Both the position numbers and the translations under genes were made by a program. Below the pieces are notes generated by a model. The model saw only the letters and a program-made list of their open reading frames with translations. It had not been told where the DNA came from and made no database searches. Shown here piece by piece: positions 33,636 through 44,061 of a stretch of 64,000 bases of DNA. Location: assembly GCA_917880885.1 (NCBI GenBank), contig OU862907.1, forward strand, positions 71,357,072 through 71,421,071. Direction: 5' to 3'. Positions within the stretch are counted from its first letter, which is position 1. Each line of letters starts with the position of its first letter. The DNA comes from Limnephilus marmoratus. Taxonomy: Eukaryota; Arthropoda; Insecta; Trichoptera; Limnephilidae.

Positions 33636-34424
33636 TATCCTACAATCAATTGAAAATCATTAAAAGTTATTTAACTTTATATATCAAATATCAAAGTAGA
33701 GAGCAGATACCAAAACAGTTTTATCAGTTATGCGAGTAAGTTATAAATATATCGCATTAATACAATAATACTTCTGGAAAGGAATCATCTTGGTAAAACT
33801 ATCCGTTCCTGTATCCCGTTCAAAACTAAGTGATTAATGCGTAATTCATTTAGATTGAAACAAAACTTAGCAAATGTCAAATCCACGGTATAAAACTTAA
33901 AACATGCATTAAATGAATAAGAAATCGGCTAAATTTCGGTTTAGGGGCGAAATTCCTAGAAAATCAAACTAATTATGTTTATACTAATTTGGGGTCGGGG
34001 AATCCGAATCTGAAAGAATTAGGCGGCGGCAAGCAATATTAACTGAATTAAACGACTTTAAAATTTTTTATACACTCATAGGAAAAATAGCCATTTTGGA
34101 AGCATTTTGTTTCCTAGAAAATCAAACTAGTTATTTTTATACTAACTATGGGCCGGGGAATCCGAATCTGAAAGAATTAGGCGGCGGCAAGCAATATTTA
34201 TTGAATTAAACGACTTTAAAATTTTCTATACACACACACACCACACACACGAAAATAGACAACATTTTGACACATTAGGTACAAAGATCATAGAAAAATA
34301 ATATAACATAGATGTTTTTACCACACAAAATTAAGTGTTGCCATTAAGCGTAATATTAATAATGTAAAATAACATGTTTATATTTTAAGTACTTATTTTT
34401 TATAAATTTTACTCACTTTCGTAC

Positions 34425-35018
34425 CACAAACCATGTTACATAAACCCAGCGTAGCTGCTAAACTACTTGAAAACAGGGATGTTTTTTTGCCGTGACGCGA
34501 GCAGGCGGTATAAAGGGGCACAAACCATGTAACACAAACCTAGCGTAGCCGATAAACTACTTGAAAACGTAGGCTGTTTTTTTAAATTGACGCGAGCAGG
34601 CGGTATAAAGGGGCACAAACCATGTTACACAAACCTAGCGTAGCCGATAAACTACTTGAAAACGTAGGCTGTTTTTTTAAATTGACGCGAGCAGGCGGTA
34701 TAAAGGGGCACAAACCATGTTACACAAACCTAGCGTAGCTGATAAACTACTTGAAAACGTAGTCTGTTTTTTAAATTGACGCGAGCAGGCGGTATAAAGG
34801 GGCACAAACCATGTTACACAAACCTAGCGTAGCCGCTAAACTACTTGAAAACGTAGGCTGTTTTTTTAAATTGACGCGAGCAGGCGGTATAAAGGGGCAC
34901 AAACCATGTTACACAAACCTAGCGTAGCCGATAAACTACTTGAAAACGTAGGCTGTTTTTTTAAATTGACGCGAGCAGGCGGTATAAAGGGGCACAAACC
35001 ATGTTACGCAAACCTAGC
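34425..35018. repeat. Tandem array of 95-base units
   Basis: Unit starts near 34425, 34519, 34614, 34709, 34803, 34898 and (partial) 34993. Units 2-6 are nearly identical; unit 1 is diverged. Each has CACAAACCATGTTACAC, CCTAGCGTAGCCGATAAAC, TTGACGCGAGCAGGC and GGTATAAAGGGG, so a TATA-box-like motif recurs every 95 bases. It sits between the arms of the fold-back element. Confidence 0.85.
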
Positions 35019-35019
35019 G

Positions 35020-35037
35020 TTAGGTTAGGTTAGGTTA
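35020..35037 (+). repeat. Short TTAGG run
   Basis: TTAGGTTAGGTTAGGTTA, three and a half units of the insect telomere motif, at the end of the 95-base array inside the fold-back element. Too short to be a telomere or a clear interstitial telomeric block. Confidence 0.8.
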
Positions 35038-35597
35038 CGCATTTTTAAGACTACGAATTTTCATACTTTTGGTTGAATACGGCCGTTGAGATAGTCGTAA
35101 TTCATAATATAGAGAAGATACAACGGACGAAGAAAACTTGTTCGATTTATAAGGTATGTTCGATGATATTATTGTTTAATGGCAACACTTAATTTTGTGT
35201 GGTAAAAATATCTATGTTGTTTTTTCTATGGTTTTCGTACCTTATGTCTCAAAATGTTATCTATTTTCATGCGTGTGGTGTGTGTGTATAGAAAATTTTA
35301 AAGTCGTTTAATTCAGTTATTATTTCTTGCCGCCGCCTAATTCTTTCAGATTCGGATTCCCCGGCCCATAGTTAGTATAAAAATGACTAGTTTGATTTTC
35401 TAGGAAACAAAATGCTTCCAAAATGGCTTATTTCCTGTATGTGTATAAAATTTTTTAAAGTCGTGTAATTCAGTTAATATTGCTTGCCGCCGCCTAATTC
35501 TTTCAGATTCGGATTCCCCGACCCCAAATTAGTATAAAAATAATTAGTTTGATTTTCTAGGAATTTCGCCCCTAAACCGAAATTATTCCAAGAAATC

Positions 35598-36600
35598 ATG
35601 TATACTTGCAGTAATTCGTATTTTAAACATTCTACACTGAAATATGCAACCGCTGACATCTGACATCAATCAACGTCACCATAGATAAAGCAATTGTCAG
35701 CCGTAGAAAATCACACAAATTTGACAGCCGATTCTGTATGGAACCTTTTCCATATCCAGAAAATATATTAACCCGCCCAAATCCACGATGCGATTATAGT
35801 TTACAACGCTCTTTAAAACGTCAATAACTCCTCAAATGCTTCAATCATTAAATCAAGATTTTAGGTATTCCTAAAAAATATATTTTTGCATCCGTAAAAA
35901 ATATTTTAAAAATTGTGACGATTCTGTATAAAATAATAAAAAATGTTTTCCTAAAAGTCAACACATTTCTATGTCAGTTGAGACAACAAATTTTAAATTT
36001 CTATGGGAATAACAGAGAAGACAAAACATTAATTCATTTCAACCTCATTAACCTACGTCCAATATTACGATCTCCTTTTAGTTATGTATGACAAAAAGAA
36101 ATGTAAAATAAAACGTTAAAACATTTTGCCTATCTGTAGAGATTATTTTACTTCTCGAAGTTGACATCATAATACGTTTGTCGTCGCTTTCTAGTGCATT
36201 AATTTGAAATGTCTGAAAACAGAGATGACAATATTAATTATCTTGCTGCAAAAAAACTTGGGTTGCTTGACATTCCGTTTTCATTTTAAAAAGAGCCACA
36301 AAAAAAATGAGGAACCACATCGGAAGGTTTGGCCAACCGACCACCTGATCTTCAAACCAGAGTCATTTTTTAATTCCTTTCTGCGTATTTCCTTAAAATT
36401 AACGACAAAATGTTACGATTGTAGACAATCAGATGACGGGGGATGTTTTTTGTTTAGTTTTATGGGTTTTGGGTTATTTGCAGGGTCATGCAGCATTAGT
36501 TCAGAAGTAATAAATGTTTATTTAATTTCATTTTATTTTTATCAAATAATCTTTTCGTGGAAGACTTGATTAAGACAATGACAATGCAGTGCTTTTTTTA
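35598..36600. other. Unassigned spacer
   Basis: AT-rich DNA without a recognisable gene. The open frame at 36204-36569 (+) is hydrophobic and low-complexity, with no motif; it is not supported as a gene. Confidence 0.4.
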
Positions 36601-36604
36601 CAAT

Positions 36605-37035
36605 AGCTCCACACAGGAGGCCCTGAGGAAAATAATTCCCCCCCAGGGCCTATGACATCTTGGGGATGATGTGTGAAGGGTCTTTTTAGGAAAGGAAGGT
36701 TAGGAAGTTCTGAGAAGGAAAAGGATGTAAGGGGTGGGTAGGAATCTGGGTGTCATTGTGTCCAAGAGTGACGGACGTATGAATCCATCTCTTCCACTGC
36801 GGTGTAAGGCGATGTTCCGAGCGAGTACAGCTGGAGAAGTAATAAATATATAAATATATAATAATAAAGCAAAACCCGGACAAATCTCTGCCCACGAACC
36901 CGGGCACCCCTACTAAGTTACGAAACGTAGCTAACTACTTGGAATGACCTTTGGCAGAAGTGTTGGTTATCCAATAAATGGTTCCCGGGGCGGCGGCACC
37001 CATACTTGCCTCCCAAATTGAAAAGTAAGGCATTG
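36605..37035 (-). repeat. Family A dispersed repeat, near full length
   Basis: Reverse-strand copy, one of the most complete: CTCCACACAGGAGGCCCTGAG at the left, then GCCTATGACATCTTGGGGATG, GTAAGGGGTGGGTAGG and AAGGCGATGTTCCGAG. It then passes through CCCCTACTAAGTTACGAAACG, GGAATGACCTTTGGCAGAAG, TCCAATAAATGGTTCCCGGG and CCATACTTGCCTCCCAAATT at the right. A TATAAATATATAATAATAAA run has been inserted or expanded at about 36838-36870. Confidence 0.75.
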
Positions 37036-37125
37036 AACTGGCAAAGGAAAGATAATTGTTGAAATGCTCTATAATTGAGATTCCTGATATGTATGTGTTG
37101 TAAAACCATATAGTTACATTATAGG
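37036..37125 (+). mobile_element. Family C LINE fragment (copy 2)
   Basis: GAACTGGCAAAGGAAAGAT...GATATGTATGTGTTGTAAAACC aligns with 26066-26150 of the family C copy (AACTGGCAGAAGAAGGATG...CGTATGTGTGGTAAAAC), with several indels. Non-functional. Confidence 0.5.
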
Positions 37126-37679
37126 TAGAGCCATGTTAATTTGTGGAGATCTAGATGGGATACAAGGCCGATAAAAATTATAATAATTTCCACCTTTTTA
37201 TAGCGCCGTTTAGTGATAAAGTCACGTCAAGTGTACTTGATGGATGGGATTAAAAGGTACTCTTAATTAGTTAGGGCATTCAAAAAGGAAGATACATAAC
37301 AATACTTCATCCAAAATACGATTGTAAACATTACTGCACCACCATAAAACTCTTTTGTGAGGGTTGGGTGCAATATTTAAAATCTTACCTAAAACTACCC
37401 CCATAAAATAATTATTTTAAAAAGGGACTTTCTTTCCATTGAAACAGTAGCAAAGTGACGTCGTTACAAATGATTATTACATGGAAGGAAGTAGCAATAA
37501 ATATAAATGGTTAGGTTTCAATGAATTGAAGGTACAATTTGCAATGATGTTAGGATTTTAAAAATATATATTTTTTTGAATTATTTATTATTTTTACTAT
37601 TTTAGAACGCTCACTGTCTTTGTGTAACTTGCTATTTCGATCATCTTCTAAAATGCATATTTTTCATTAATAACGGCAT

Positions 37680-37985
37680 GCCGCCGCCTCGACAACCATT
37701 TATTGTACAACCAACACTTCTGCCATAAGTGACTTCAAGTAGTTTGTTACGTTTGGTGACTTAGCAGGGGTGACCAGGTTCATGGGGTAGGTTTGGTTCC
37801 GGATCTTGGCGGCGGGTACGTCTGCCTAGCAACTGGCTTTGTGTGGCTGGCCGGATCGGGAGAGACTGGTTGAGGGAGACCTTTTGACCTCTCCAGCAGG
37901 AAGACCTCTCCCCAAAGATGACATAGGCCCTGAAGCGAATTATTTTCCTCAGGGCCTCATGTGTGAAGCTAATGTAAAAAAAATA
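37680..37985 (+). repeat. Family A dispersed repeat
   Basis: Forward copy: CCGCCGCCTCGACAACCATTT, CCAACACTTCTGCCATAAG, GTGACTTAGCAGGGGTGACC, AGAGACTGGTTGAGGGAGACC. It then jumps by deletion to CCCCAAAGATGACATAGGCC and GGGCCTCATGTGTGAAGCTA, ending in A-rich sequence. It forms a widely spaced inverted pair with the copy at 36605-37035. Confidence 0.75.
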
Positions 37986-37989
37986 CATA

Positions 37990-39780
37990 AAAAATAAATA
38001 AAAAATACTGTATGTCTGCACTACAGTATCCACTGCTTAAGTTCTTACAGTTTCGTATAGTACTAGATGACGTGTGGTCGCCATTTTACGATTTAATATA
38101 GATTTACTATAAACGAATGCATTACATAATATGTAGGTAAATATAATAACAAAGTCTTTGTTTTGCTTTTTTGAAAAATCTTTTACATCTACATTTTTAC
38201 TTATATTTTATTATGATAAACACGTCGGATTAATGTTTAAACGAGAATTTACCTAATAGGTTTTTGTCGTTATGTTCCTGTGAAATAAATATTTTAATTT
38301 GCTATGTAAACTATTTCCACTCATAAAAGTAAAATTTATCCTAAAGGTTATCTCTAAATTTCGGAAAAATGTTAAAACATATAAGTGAGTATTATAAAAA
38401 ATACTAGAGTGCAGTTCACACCGGTAGAAGCGAAACCTTCAGAAAAAAGAGTCGGAAGGCTACGAAGCACCGCATAAAGAGGAGACCGATTATTCTAACC
38501 CATTCTCTATAAATGCTATAGATGAATGTGTTTGTCTCCTTTTAGTGTCGCTTTTTCGTTTCATCCAGTTTCAAATCACAACGGTGCTAAAGAAGTTTTT
38601 CACTTCAAAATAATTATAATTTATATTTTCGTGGTTTGCTTTTGCGTAAAACTGTAAAAAAAATAAAATTCGCGTGTTCTTTAAGTATTGTTAAAACCAT
38701 TCAATCTGGTATTTACTTAGATCAGCAAACATATTTTTTGTAAATGTATTTAAAAAATGATAGTAGGTCGGTGTCAGCCCTTACTAGTACCTAGCGCATT
38801 CCACATGTGGCTTTCTGAAACAATGATGCTCTTCTCGAGGCTAACGTGACCCTAGGCGGTCGCTGTCACAGCCGCCCGCCTTGTTGGGGATTTCAAATCA
38901 TATTTGATTATTTATTATGAATGATTATATTTTTAATATTTCAGTTTTAGGGCACAAAATCAATATTTTTTTCTGACAATAAATTCATATAAGCCAAATA
39001 AAAAATATTCACAACAATATTTTTACAAAAAACCCGAAATAATTTCCAAATCCCATAGAGTAACGCTGTGTAACAAGACGGTTTGTCGAGGGTATTTTTA
39101 GCATGGTATGGGAAAGGTTAAATCGCTCCTCAGGGCTTGTTTATTGCGCTTAAGGGGCAATTTACCAATACCAATTAAGGGATTTAGGTTTTACTAAGTC
39201 AAAATAACTTAAAACATTTACGTCCAAGGTGAGGCGCGGCGGTCAATACCAATGTGTTGAAGAAACGTCACAAGGAAAGTGCAATAATTTGTTTAACTTC
39301 GCAGTAAAAATGTAATGGTCACTGAAGATAAATAAAACAGAAAAATTGGAAAGCAAGTATTGTGCACTTAATACAACATTACTTTTAAAAGATTGATGTT
39401 GATGAGCAAGGACGGATGACGCTGTAGGAACGTCACGAGATACGATAAGGTTCCATAGACAACGAATTATCGAAGAAAATAATCGACTGTGTGAAAATAA
39501 GTGACTATGAGTTTGTCTAAGTTGGAATCCTCAGTTTGACGAGTAACCACCTGTCCAGAGTATCTAAAGTAAGGCGAGGTTATCTGGTGATACAGGTAAT
39601 GTGGTGATATAGTAGAATTTTGTAATTATTAAATTTACCACGCAGTACATAGATTTGAAATTAGAATCTTAGATGGAAAACAGACCTGTGAACCATAAAA
39701 AATCATATAATAATAATATGTGCGTTAAGAAAATGAAGATAATGTTGGTAGTTCTTAGTCGAAGTTAAAAGCGACCGAAT
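37990..39780. other. Unassigned spacer
   Basis: No gene, RNA or recognised repeat. A somewhat GC-richer stretch near 38770-38890 carries CACAGCCGCCCGCCTTG, but no feature can be named. Confidence 0.4.
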
Positions 39781-39786
39781 TTATAT

Positions 39787-39860
39787 GCGTTCCGTAGCTC
39801 AATCGGTAGAGCTCTTGCCATGTAAGCAAAGGGTCCAGGGTTCGAGTCCCAGCGGAGGCA
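39787..39860 (+). tRNA. tRNA-Thr-like sequence, probably pseudo
   Basis: 74 bases that fold as a tRNA: D arm GCTCAATCGGTAGAGC (box A region), anticodon stem TTGC/GCAA around loop CATGTAA, T arm with GGTTCGAGTCC (box B) and a 3' end CGGAGGCA. The anticodon by position is TGT (Thr). Defects are loop base 33 A instead of the invariant T, an extra base or mismatches at the start of the acceptor stem, and a mismatch in the T stem. Likely a tRNA pseudogene or the head of a tRNA-derived SINE. Confidence 0.6.
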
Positions 39861-40525
39861 ATATCTTTTCTAATTTTTCTGTCTCCAGATTATCAATTAA
39901 GTTTCGCTAATATTGTCTTCATTTAATTAAACACAATAAATCAACTTCGCAAGTTTTTACGTGGTCAGTGAAACAGAAAATAATTTTACTCAAACGAAAA
40001 ATGAAATTGCTTGAATCTTTTTTCAATATGCTGTGGCGACTTCAAACTGTAATTTATCAATTAATCTGGGATATTTGAGGGTATTTTTAGGTTTTACACC
40101 TTATTTTAAAACGAACTCATGCATTTGAGAGGCGCATGGTTATCTTTTGTTTAACTCTTAGTGTATAGTAATTATTTTTATTTGTTCTTATAAGGTAGTG
40201 TTATTCTTATTGTTTTTAAATTGATTATTTTTTTGTGATAATATAATATGTTATTATTGAAAAAGCAAAAGGTTCCTAAATTGTTATTAAATTTTGAGAG
40301 TTCTACTAAACTTGTATTGTAAAATCTAAAAATCATATAATTCCCATCAAACTGCTTTTTATACACAAAACTTGAACTAAATTTCGTTAGTGATAAAAAA
40401 AATAAAAAAGTCATTTCTGAGAACAAAAATTGTAATGCATAAGGTTCTTGATTGATAGAAAGGTGGATTAAACATTGGTGGCCAAATTTCTTCAATCTCC
40501 GATATGCAGATGACACTATCCTTAA

Positions 40526-41854
40526 CCCTAGAGTGGGCGCGCTATGAGCATTTTGCCGCCCTCTGCAAAAAAACGTTGGTAATTCTTAAATCTACTGCGC
40601 GTAAACTGTGCGCTTTTCAGTAGCTGCCCCAACTTTTGTTCGCAACCCGTGGCAAAAGACTGGACGCCGTCAGTGCGCGGGGAGCCGCTCGAGGAGGGGG
40701 TTATTACCATCGAGTGTCGTCCGGCGGCAATTTGCTCACTGCGCGCCCACTCACGTAAGTAAAAATTGTGCTTTATATTATTTACGATTTAGCTAATCTT
40801 TATATTTTTTATAAAGATTAGCCCAATATATCTTCAACACTGGCCGCAACATTACTATGGATAATTTTTTACTTCAATACCTCTCGCTGATCAGTTGCTA
40901 GATAGAACTTTACGTAAAAATAAAAAATAAAAATTCCACCTTGTTTTCTGAACACTAAAGATTGGAAGAAACCATCTTCGATGTTTGGTTTTGGTGAGAA
41001 GAAAGTTTTGCTGTCTTATGTTCCAGGCAAGAAACAAAAAAAAATCGTATTACTATTATCAACTTTTCATCAGAATAATACAATCGAAAACACCGGACCT
41101 GCTGCAAAGCCTGAAATGATTACATAATGAAACCAAAGGTGGTTTTGATGTCGTGGACCAAATGAAAGATGAGTATTCTGTTGGTAGAATGACTCGCAGA
41201 TGGCCAATGAGGTTGTTTTTTTCAATGATGAATATTGCCGGTATAAATAGGCAAATAATTTACAAAGCCAATACTCAACACTTGATGCTACGCCGACAGT
41301 ACTTGCGGGTGATTGCGATGGTCCTGGTTAAGCCATATATGACCGCAAGGTCTTCTGTAGATACCTTAAATATTTTTCTGAGGAACCAAATTGCTCGCTT
41401 TGTTCCTATAGAACAAGCATCAACTTCAAAGAAGGAAGGCAAATGCAGTATATGTCCATCAAAGAAAAATAGGCGCACGAAAAAAAGATGTTACAGATGC
41501 TCAAAATTATATCTGAAGACTGTTACGCCAAAGCATATCCTGTAGATTTGGAAAATATTTAATATTGTTATTTTTTCCATTTTTAATAAATATTATAGAA
41601 GAATAATGTAGGATAACTAAAAAAAGTTAATTTAAATGTTAAATTTTGTAAAGTCGATTATAAACCAAAGTGCCTTCAACAGAGTTCAATAAATATGTTA
41701 ATTTGTCATACCTTATTAGTGTTTTACTTAAATCCTGAGAAAAGAAATTAATTAAATTGCATTACTCCTTCTTAAAATTGTCCACGAAAATGAGCGGCAA
41801 AATGCTCCCCACGCGTCCACTGACGTTTTACGGAAAGACGCGCCCACTCTAGGG
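40526..41854 (+). mobile_element. piggyBac element, internally deleted
   Basis: Flanked by TTAA at 40522-40525 and 41855-41858. Terminal inverted repeats of 16 bases are perfect: CCCTAGAGTGGGCGCG. A sub-terminal inverted repeat GAGCATTTTGCCGC follows after a short spacer (4 bases) on the left and a long one (about 31 bases) on the right, the same asymmetry as classical piggyBac. The interior encodes only the C-terminal third of the transposase. 1329 bases in total; it could be mobilised only if a related transposase were supplied. Confidence 0.92.
40970..41545 (+). pseudogene. piggyBac transposase C-terminal remnant
   Basis: DDE transposase remnant. It begins SMFGFGEKKVLLSYVPGKKQ, goes on with IVLLLSTFHQNNTIENTG and KPEMIT, hits stops near 41126 with a one-base frameshift, then NETKGGFDVVDQMKDEYSVG, which carries the third catalytic Asp, and RMTRRWPMRLFFSMMNIAGI. 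It ends with the Cys-rich domain CSICPSKKNRRTKKRCYRCS and the stop TAG at 41543-41545. The N-terminal part with the first two catalytic Asp residues is deleted. Confidence 0.88.
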
Positions 41855-43236
41855 TTAATAACCCCCTTGCTAAAATAGAGAAAGCTGTAATCTAGGTCTA
41901 CTGATCAACAAAGACAAAACAATACTAATGGTGATCGATAGGGCAAACACCTTATCAAGAACAAATAACCCTCTCACAGGCTTAGACAAGTTGAATGATT
42001 CTATATTATATAATATCTAGACTCGTCTATAAGTGATGAAGGAGGTTGTGAAACAGAAGGGAAAAAAATCAAAAGAAAGGAAGCCAAAATTCTCTGGCAT
42101 GGTCCCCAAATTATCAAGGACATCGTCTATGTACTTAATGGTCGAGAAAATTCAAAATATATTTTTATGATATGATTTAGGTTTTTACTCACGGCTGTTT
42201 TCAACATCACTTATCTCGGGAATGCTGGGTATCTACAGCCTTATTTCCAGAAGAGATAAAATCAGATAACTGATGATGGCTTATTATTTTGACTTTCGAT
42301 GTTTTTGTAGACAGTGACTACGCACAACACTCAACAGCCAAAAAAACATTGTTAGCATGACAACACTAAGATTCAAGTACTTTCTACCGGCTGCAGACAG
42401 AAATACAGAAACGCAGGGAATCGAACATTCTTGCAGGGGGCTGAGGGGGGTATAACTCCGGCCAAAAACTTCAACCGACAACAACGATAGATAATATCTA
42501 TGTCTGTGTGACGCCGTTCCTCAGTCCACCAATGGGAAGACTTGCATTTTTTGTGTTGACGGTTGCGGACGCTCTGCGCAATTATATTTCAAAATGGTCG
42601 CTTTACGATTTGTTTGCATGTTGTGATCGAATGTAAAATTGCTTCTAAAATAGGCGCGGTGTGAAATCAGCAGACTAGAATACATCGATTACCCGATTTT
42701 AAGAACTCGTGCATATGTTTGTGGCTAAGAGTGTGGCGAAATGGTACATTTCGTTGATTCAATTGACGACGTGAAACCCATATCATAACCTAAAGATACA
42801 AATATTCATATGAAACTCTCTTTGCTACGGTTCTTCTTGTCAAAGGTACATTCATTTGTAGTTTAAACTTTTTTCTGCATTTGCATTTGTTTTGTTTTGT
42901 TGAATCTTAGTTTTCATGTATCTTTTAAAATATTTTCAGCTCGAAACACCAAAGCTTGACGGCTGACCATAAATATATCAAACCACCCAGGCTGGTGGAG
43001 ACTGAGGATTACTAGTGCCCGCGCCAACAGAGCCCTGGTTTGTAAGCATTTCAATTTATTATTTTAAATTATTATCTAGGTAAAGATATTTATTTTGCGA
43101 AGATAAAATTGCTTTTTGGTAAACTTTATGTAGTAACGGATGCAGTAAGATGATTCTGCTAACTTTTTAACATTTATTAAATATTTTTTATGAAAGTCAA
43201 TTGACTTATTTTGATGCACATTTAAAAGCATTTTTA

Positions 43237-43450
43237 ATTTATGATGATTCTTTGTTGTATGTTGGACGGTAGCATTGTTGTGTCATATGAGGAGATGGGG
43301 GCTGACGTGTTCCAACACTCGGCAGCGCTGTCCTTGAGAGAACACAAGAAGGAAATCTATTTCACGGACTGGACCAGGATGCGACTGGAAAAACACATTC
43401 TCAGTGCGCTTGACTTTCTTATTCTGTATTTTATATTTTTATCAGTATAG
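43237..43450 (+). CDS. Possible exon, unknown protein
   Basis: Open frame in a GC-richer island. The readable core is DGSIVVSYEEMGADVFQHSA, ALSLREHKKEIYFTDW, TRMRLEKHILSALDF, with codon use unlike the flanking AT-rich DNA and charged, protein-like composition. A possible acceptor ACGGTAG/C lies at about 43272. I do not recognise the family and see no convincing donor. It could be an exon of a host gene or a fragment of another mobile element. The last 12 residues run into AT-rich sequence and are probably not coding. Confidence 0.3.
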
Positions 43451-43539
43451 ATAGTACGAAAACAGTATGCAATATAGTTGTGAATGATGAATCCTTAGGG
43501 CGGGTGGATGAGTTTGTATATCGTGAGAAGTATGTTTAC

Positions 43540-43765
43540 GAGAGACGGAAAGGCTGATAGAGATATTGAATAAATGGACTGAATGCCATTGGCACTAACA
43601 AAAAACAGTCTAAAGAAGCGAATCTAGCAGTCCACAACAGAGTGCTGGTACCCACTTTGATGTACGGTAGTGAGGCATGGAACTGATAGAGGAAAGTAGA
43701 CTGAATGCTATAGCAATGAGATCCCTGAGGCGTATGTGTTGTAAAACCATGCATCGTCCTGTATA
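43540..43765 (+). mobile_element. Family C LINE fragment (copy 3)
   Basis: AAGGCTGATAGAGATATTG, GGACTGAATGCCATTGGC, CGAATCTAGCAGTCCACAAC, TTTGATGTACGGTAGTGAGG, CCCTGAGGCGTATGTGTTG: a diverged and internally deleted copy of 25910-26145. No open frame. Confidence 0.6.
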
Positions 43766-43941
43766 TTTTCTGCTTTATATAAGTGATCGATGAACCGGTG
43801 GATAATGGAAATTGTTTGTCTACTTTGTAACTGGAAGTAAGATTGTAGAAATATATTATGAGTTTGTGCAGAGCGCCTTTGAGGTGTTTTTTTTTTACAA
43901 AAATGGCGTTAAACAAATCATCCTTTTTAATAATAATCATT

Positions 43942-44038
43942 ATGTTTTATAAATGAGGCAGTTCTTCATTTTCTATCCAGTTACCTGCCTCATTTATAAA
44001 ACATAATGAGGCAGGTAACTGGATAGAAAATGAAGAAC
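43942..44038. repeat. Overlapping palindromes at R4 5' junction
   Basis: 43942-43961 (ATGTTTTATAAATGAGGCAG) is the exact reverse complement of 43985-44004. 43961-43994 is the exact reverse complement of 44005-44038 (34 bases), which is the first stretch of the R4/Dong coding sequence. The short inverted copy of the element's own 5' end is typical of twin-primed LINE insertions. Confidence 0.85.
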
Positions 44039-44061
44039 TCAATTGTTCAGACATTGAACAA

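Larger units (their letters stand above)
33927..35589. mobile_element. Fold-back DNA transposon with 8-base TSD
   Basis: Exact direct repeat AAGAAATC at 33919-33926 and 35590-35597 flanks the element. Its arms (about 33932-34350 and 35165-35584) are long inverted repeats starting AATTTCGGTTTAGGGGCG. Each arm contains two direct copies of a block with GGCGGCGGCAAG and TCCGAATCTGAAAGAATT. The centre is a tandem array of 95-base units. No transposase. The 8-base duplication is compatible with hAT, P or Merlin-type transposases; the superfamily is not assigned. Confidence 0.85.
40440..42140 (+). pseudogene. RTE-like RT relic split by piggyBac
   Basis: Left of the piggyBac the sequence reads INIGGQ (shifted) then FNLRYADDTIL at 40489-40521, the RT catalytic motif of RTE-type elements. 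Right of it the reading resumes with PLAKIEKAV (41863 on), LLINKDKTILMVIDRANTLS, NNPLTGLDKLND and then SDEGGCETEGKK, KERKPKILWH-type thumb sequence to about 42110, with shifts. The TTAA target sits three codons after the Asp pair. Only a short portion of the RT survives. Confidence 0.65.

Noticed and set aside
34425..35018. Regularly spaced repeats that could suggest a CRISPR array
   Set aside because: The whole 95-base unit is repeated without unique spacers, it sits inside a transposon with a target duplication, and the DNA is from an animal.
35020..35037. TTAGG run as a chromosome end or interstitial telomere
   Set aside because: Only three and a half units, inside a mobile element with a target duplication; no TRAS/SART telomere-specific LINEs nearby.
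36204..36569. 121-codon open frame
   Set aside because: No homology recognised, hydrophobic low-complexity composition, no splice or start support.
39787..39860. Functional tRNA-Thr gene
   Set aside because: Position 33 is A and acceptor and T stem pairing is imperfect, so it is reported as tRNA-like only.
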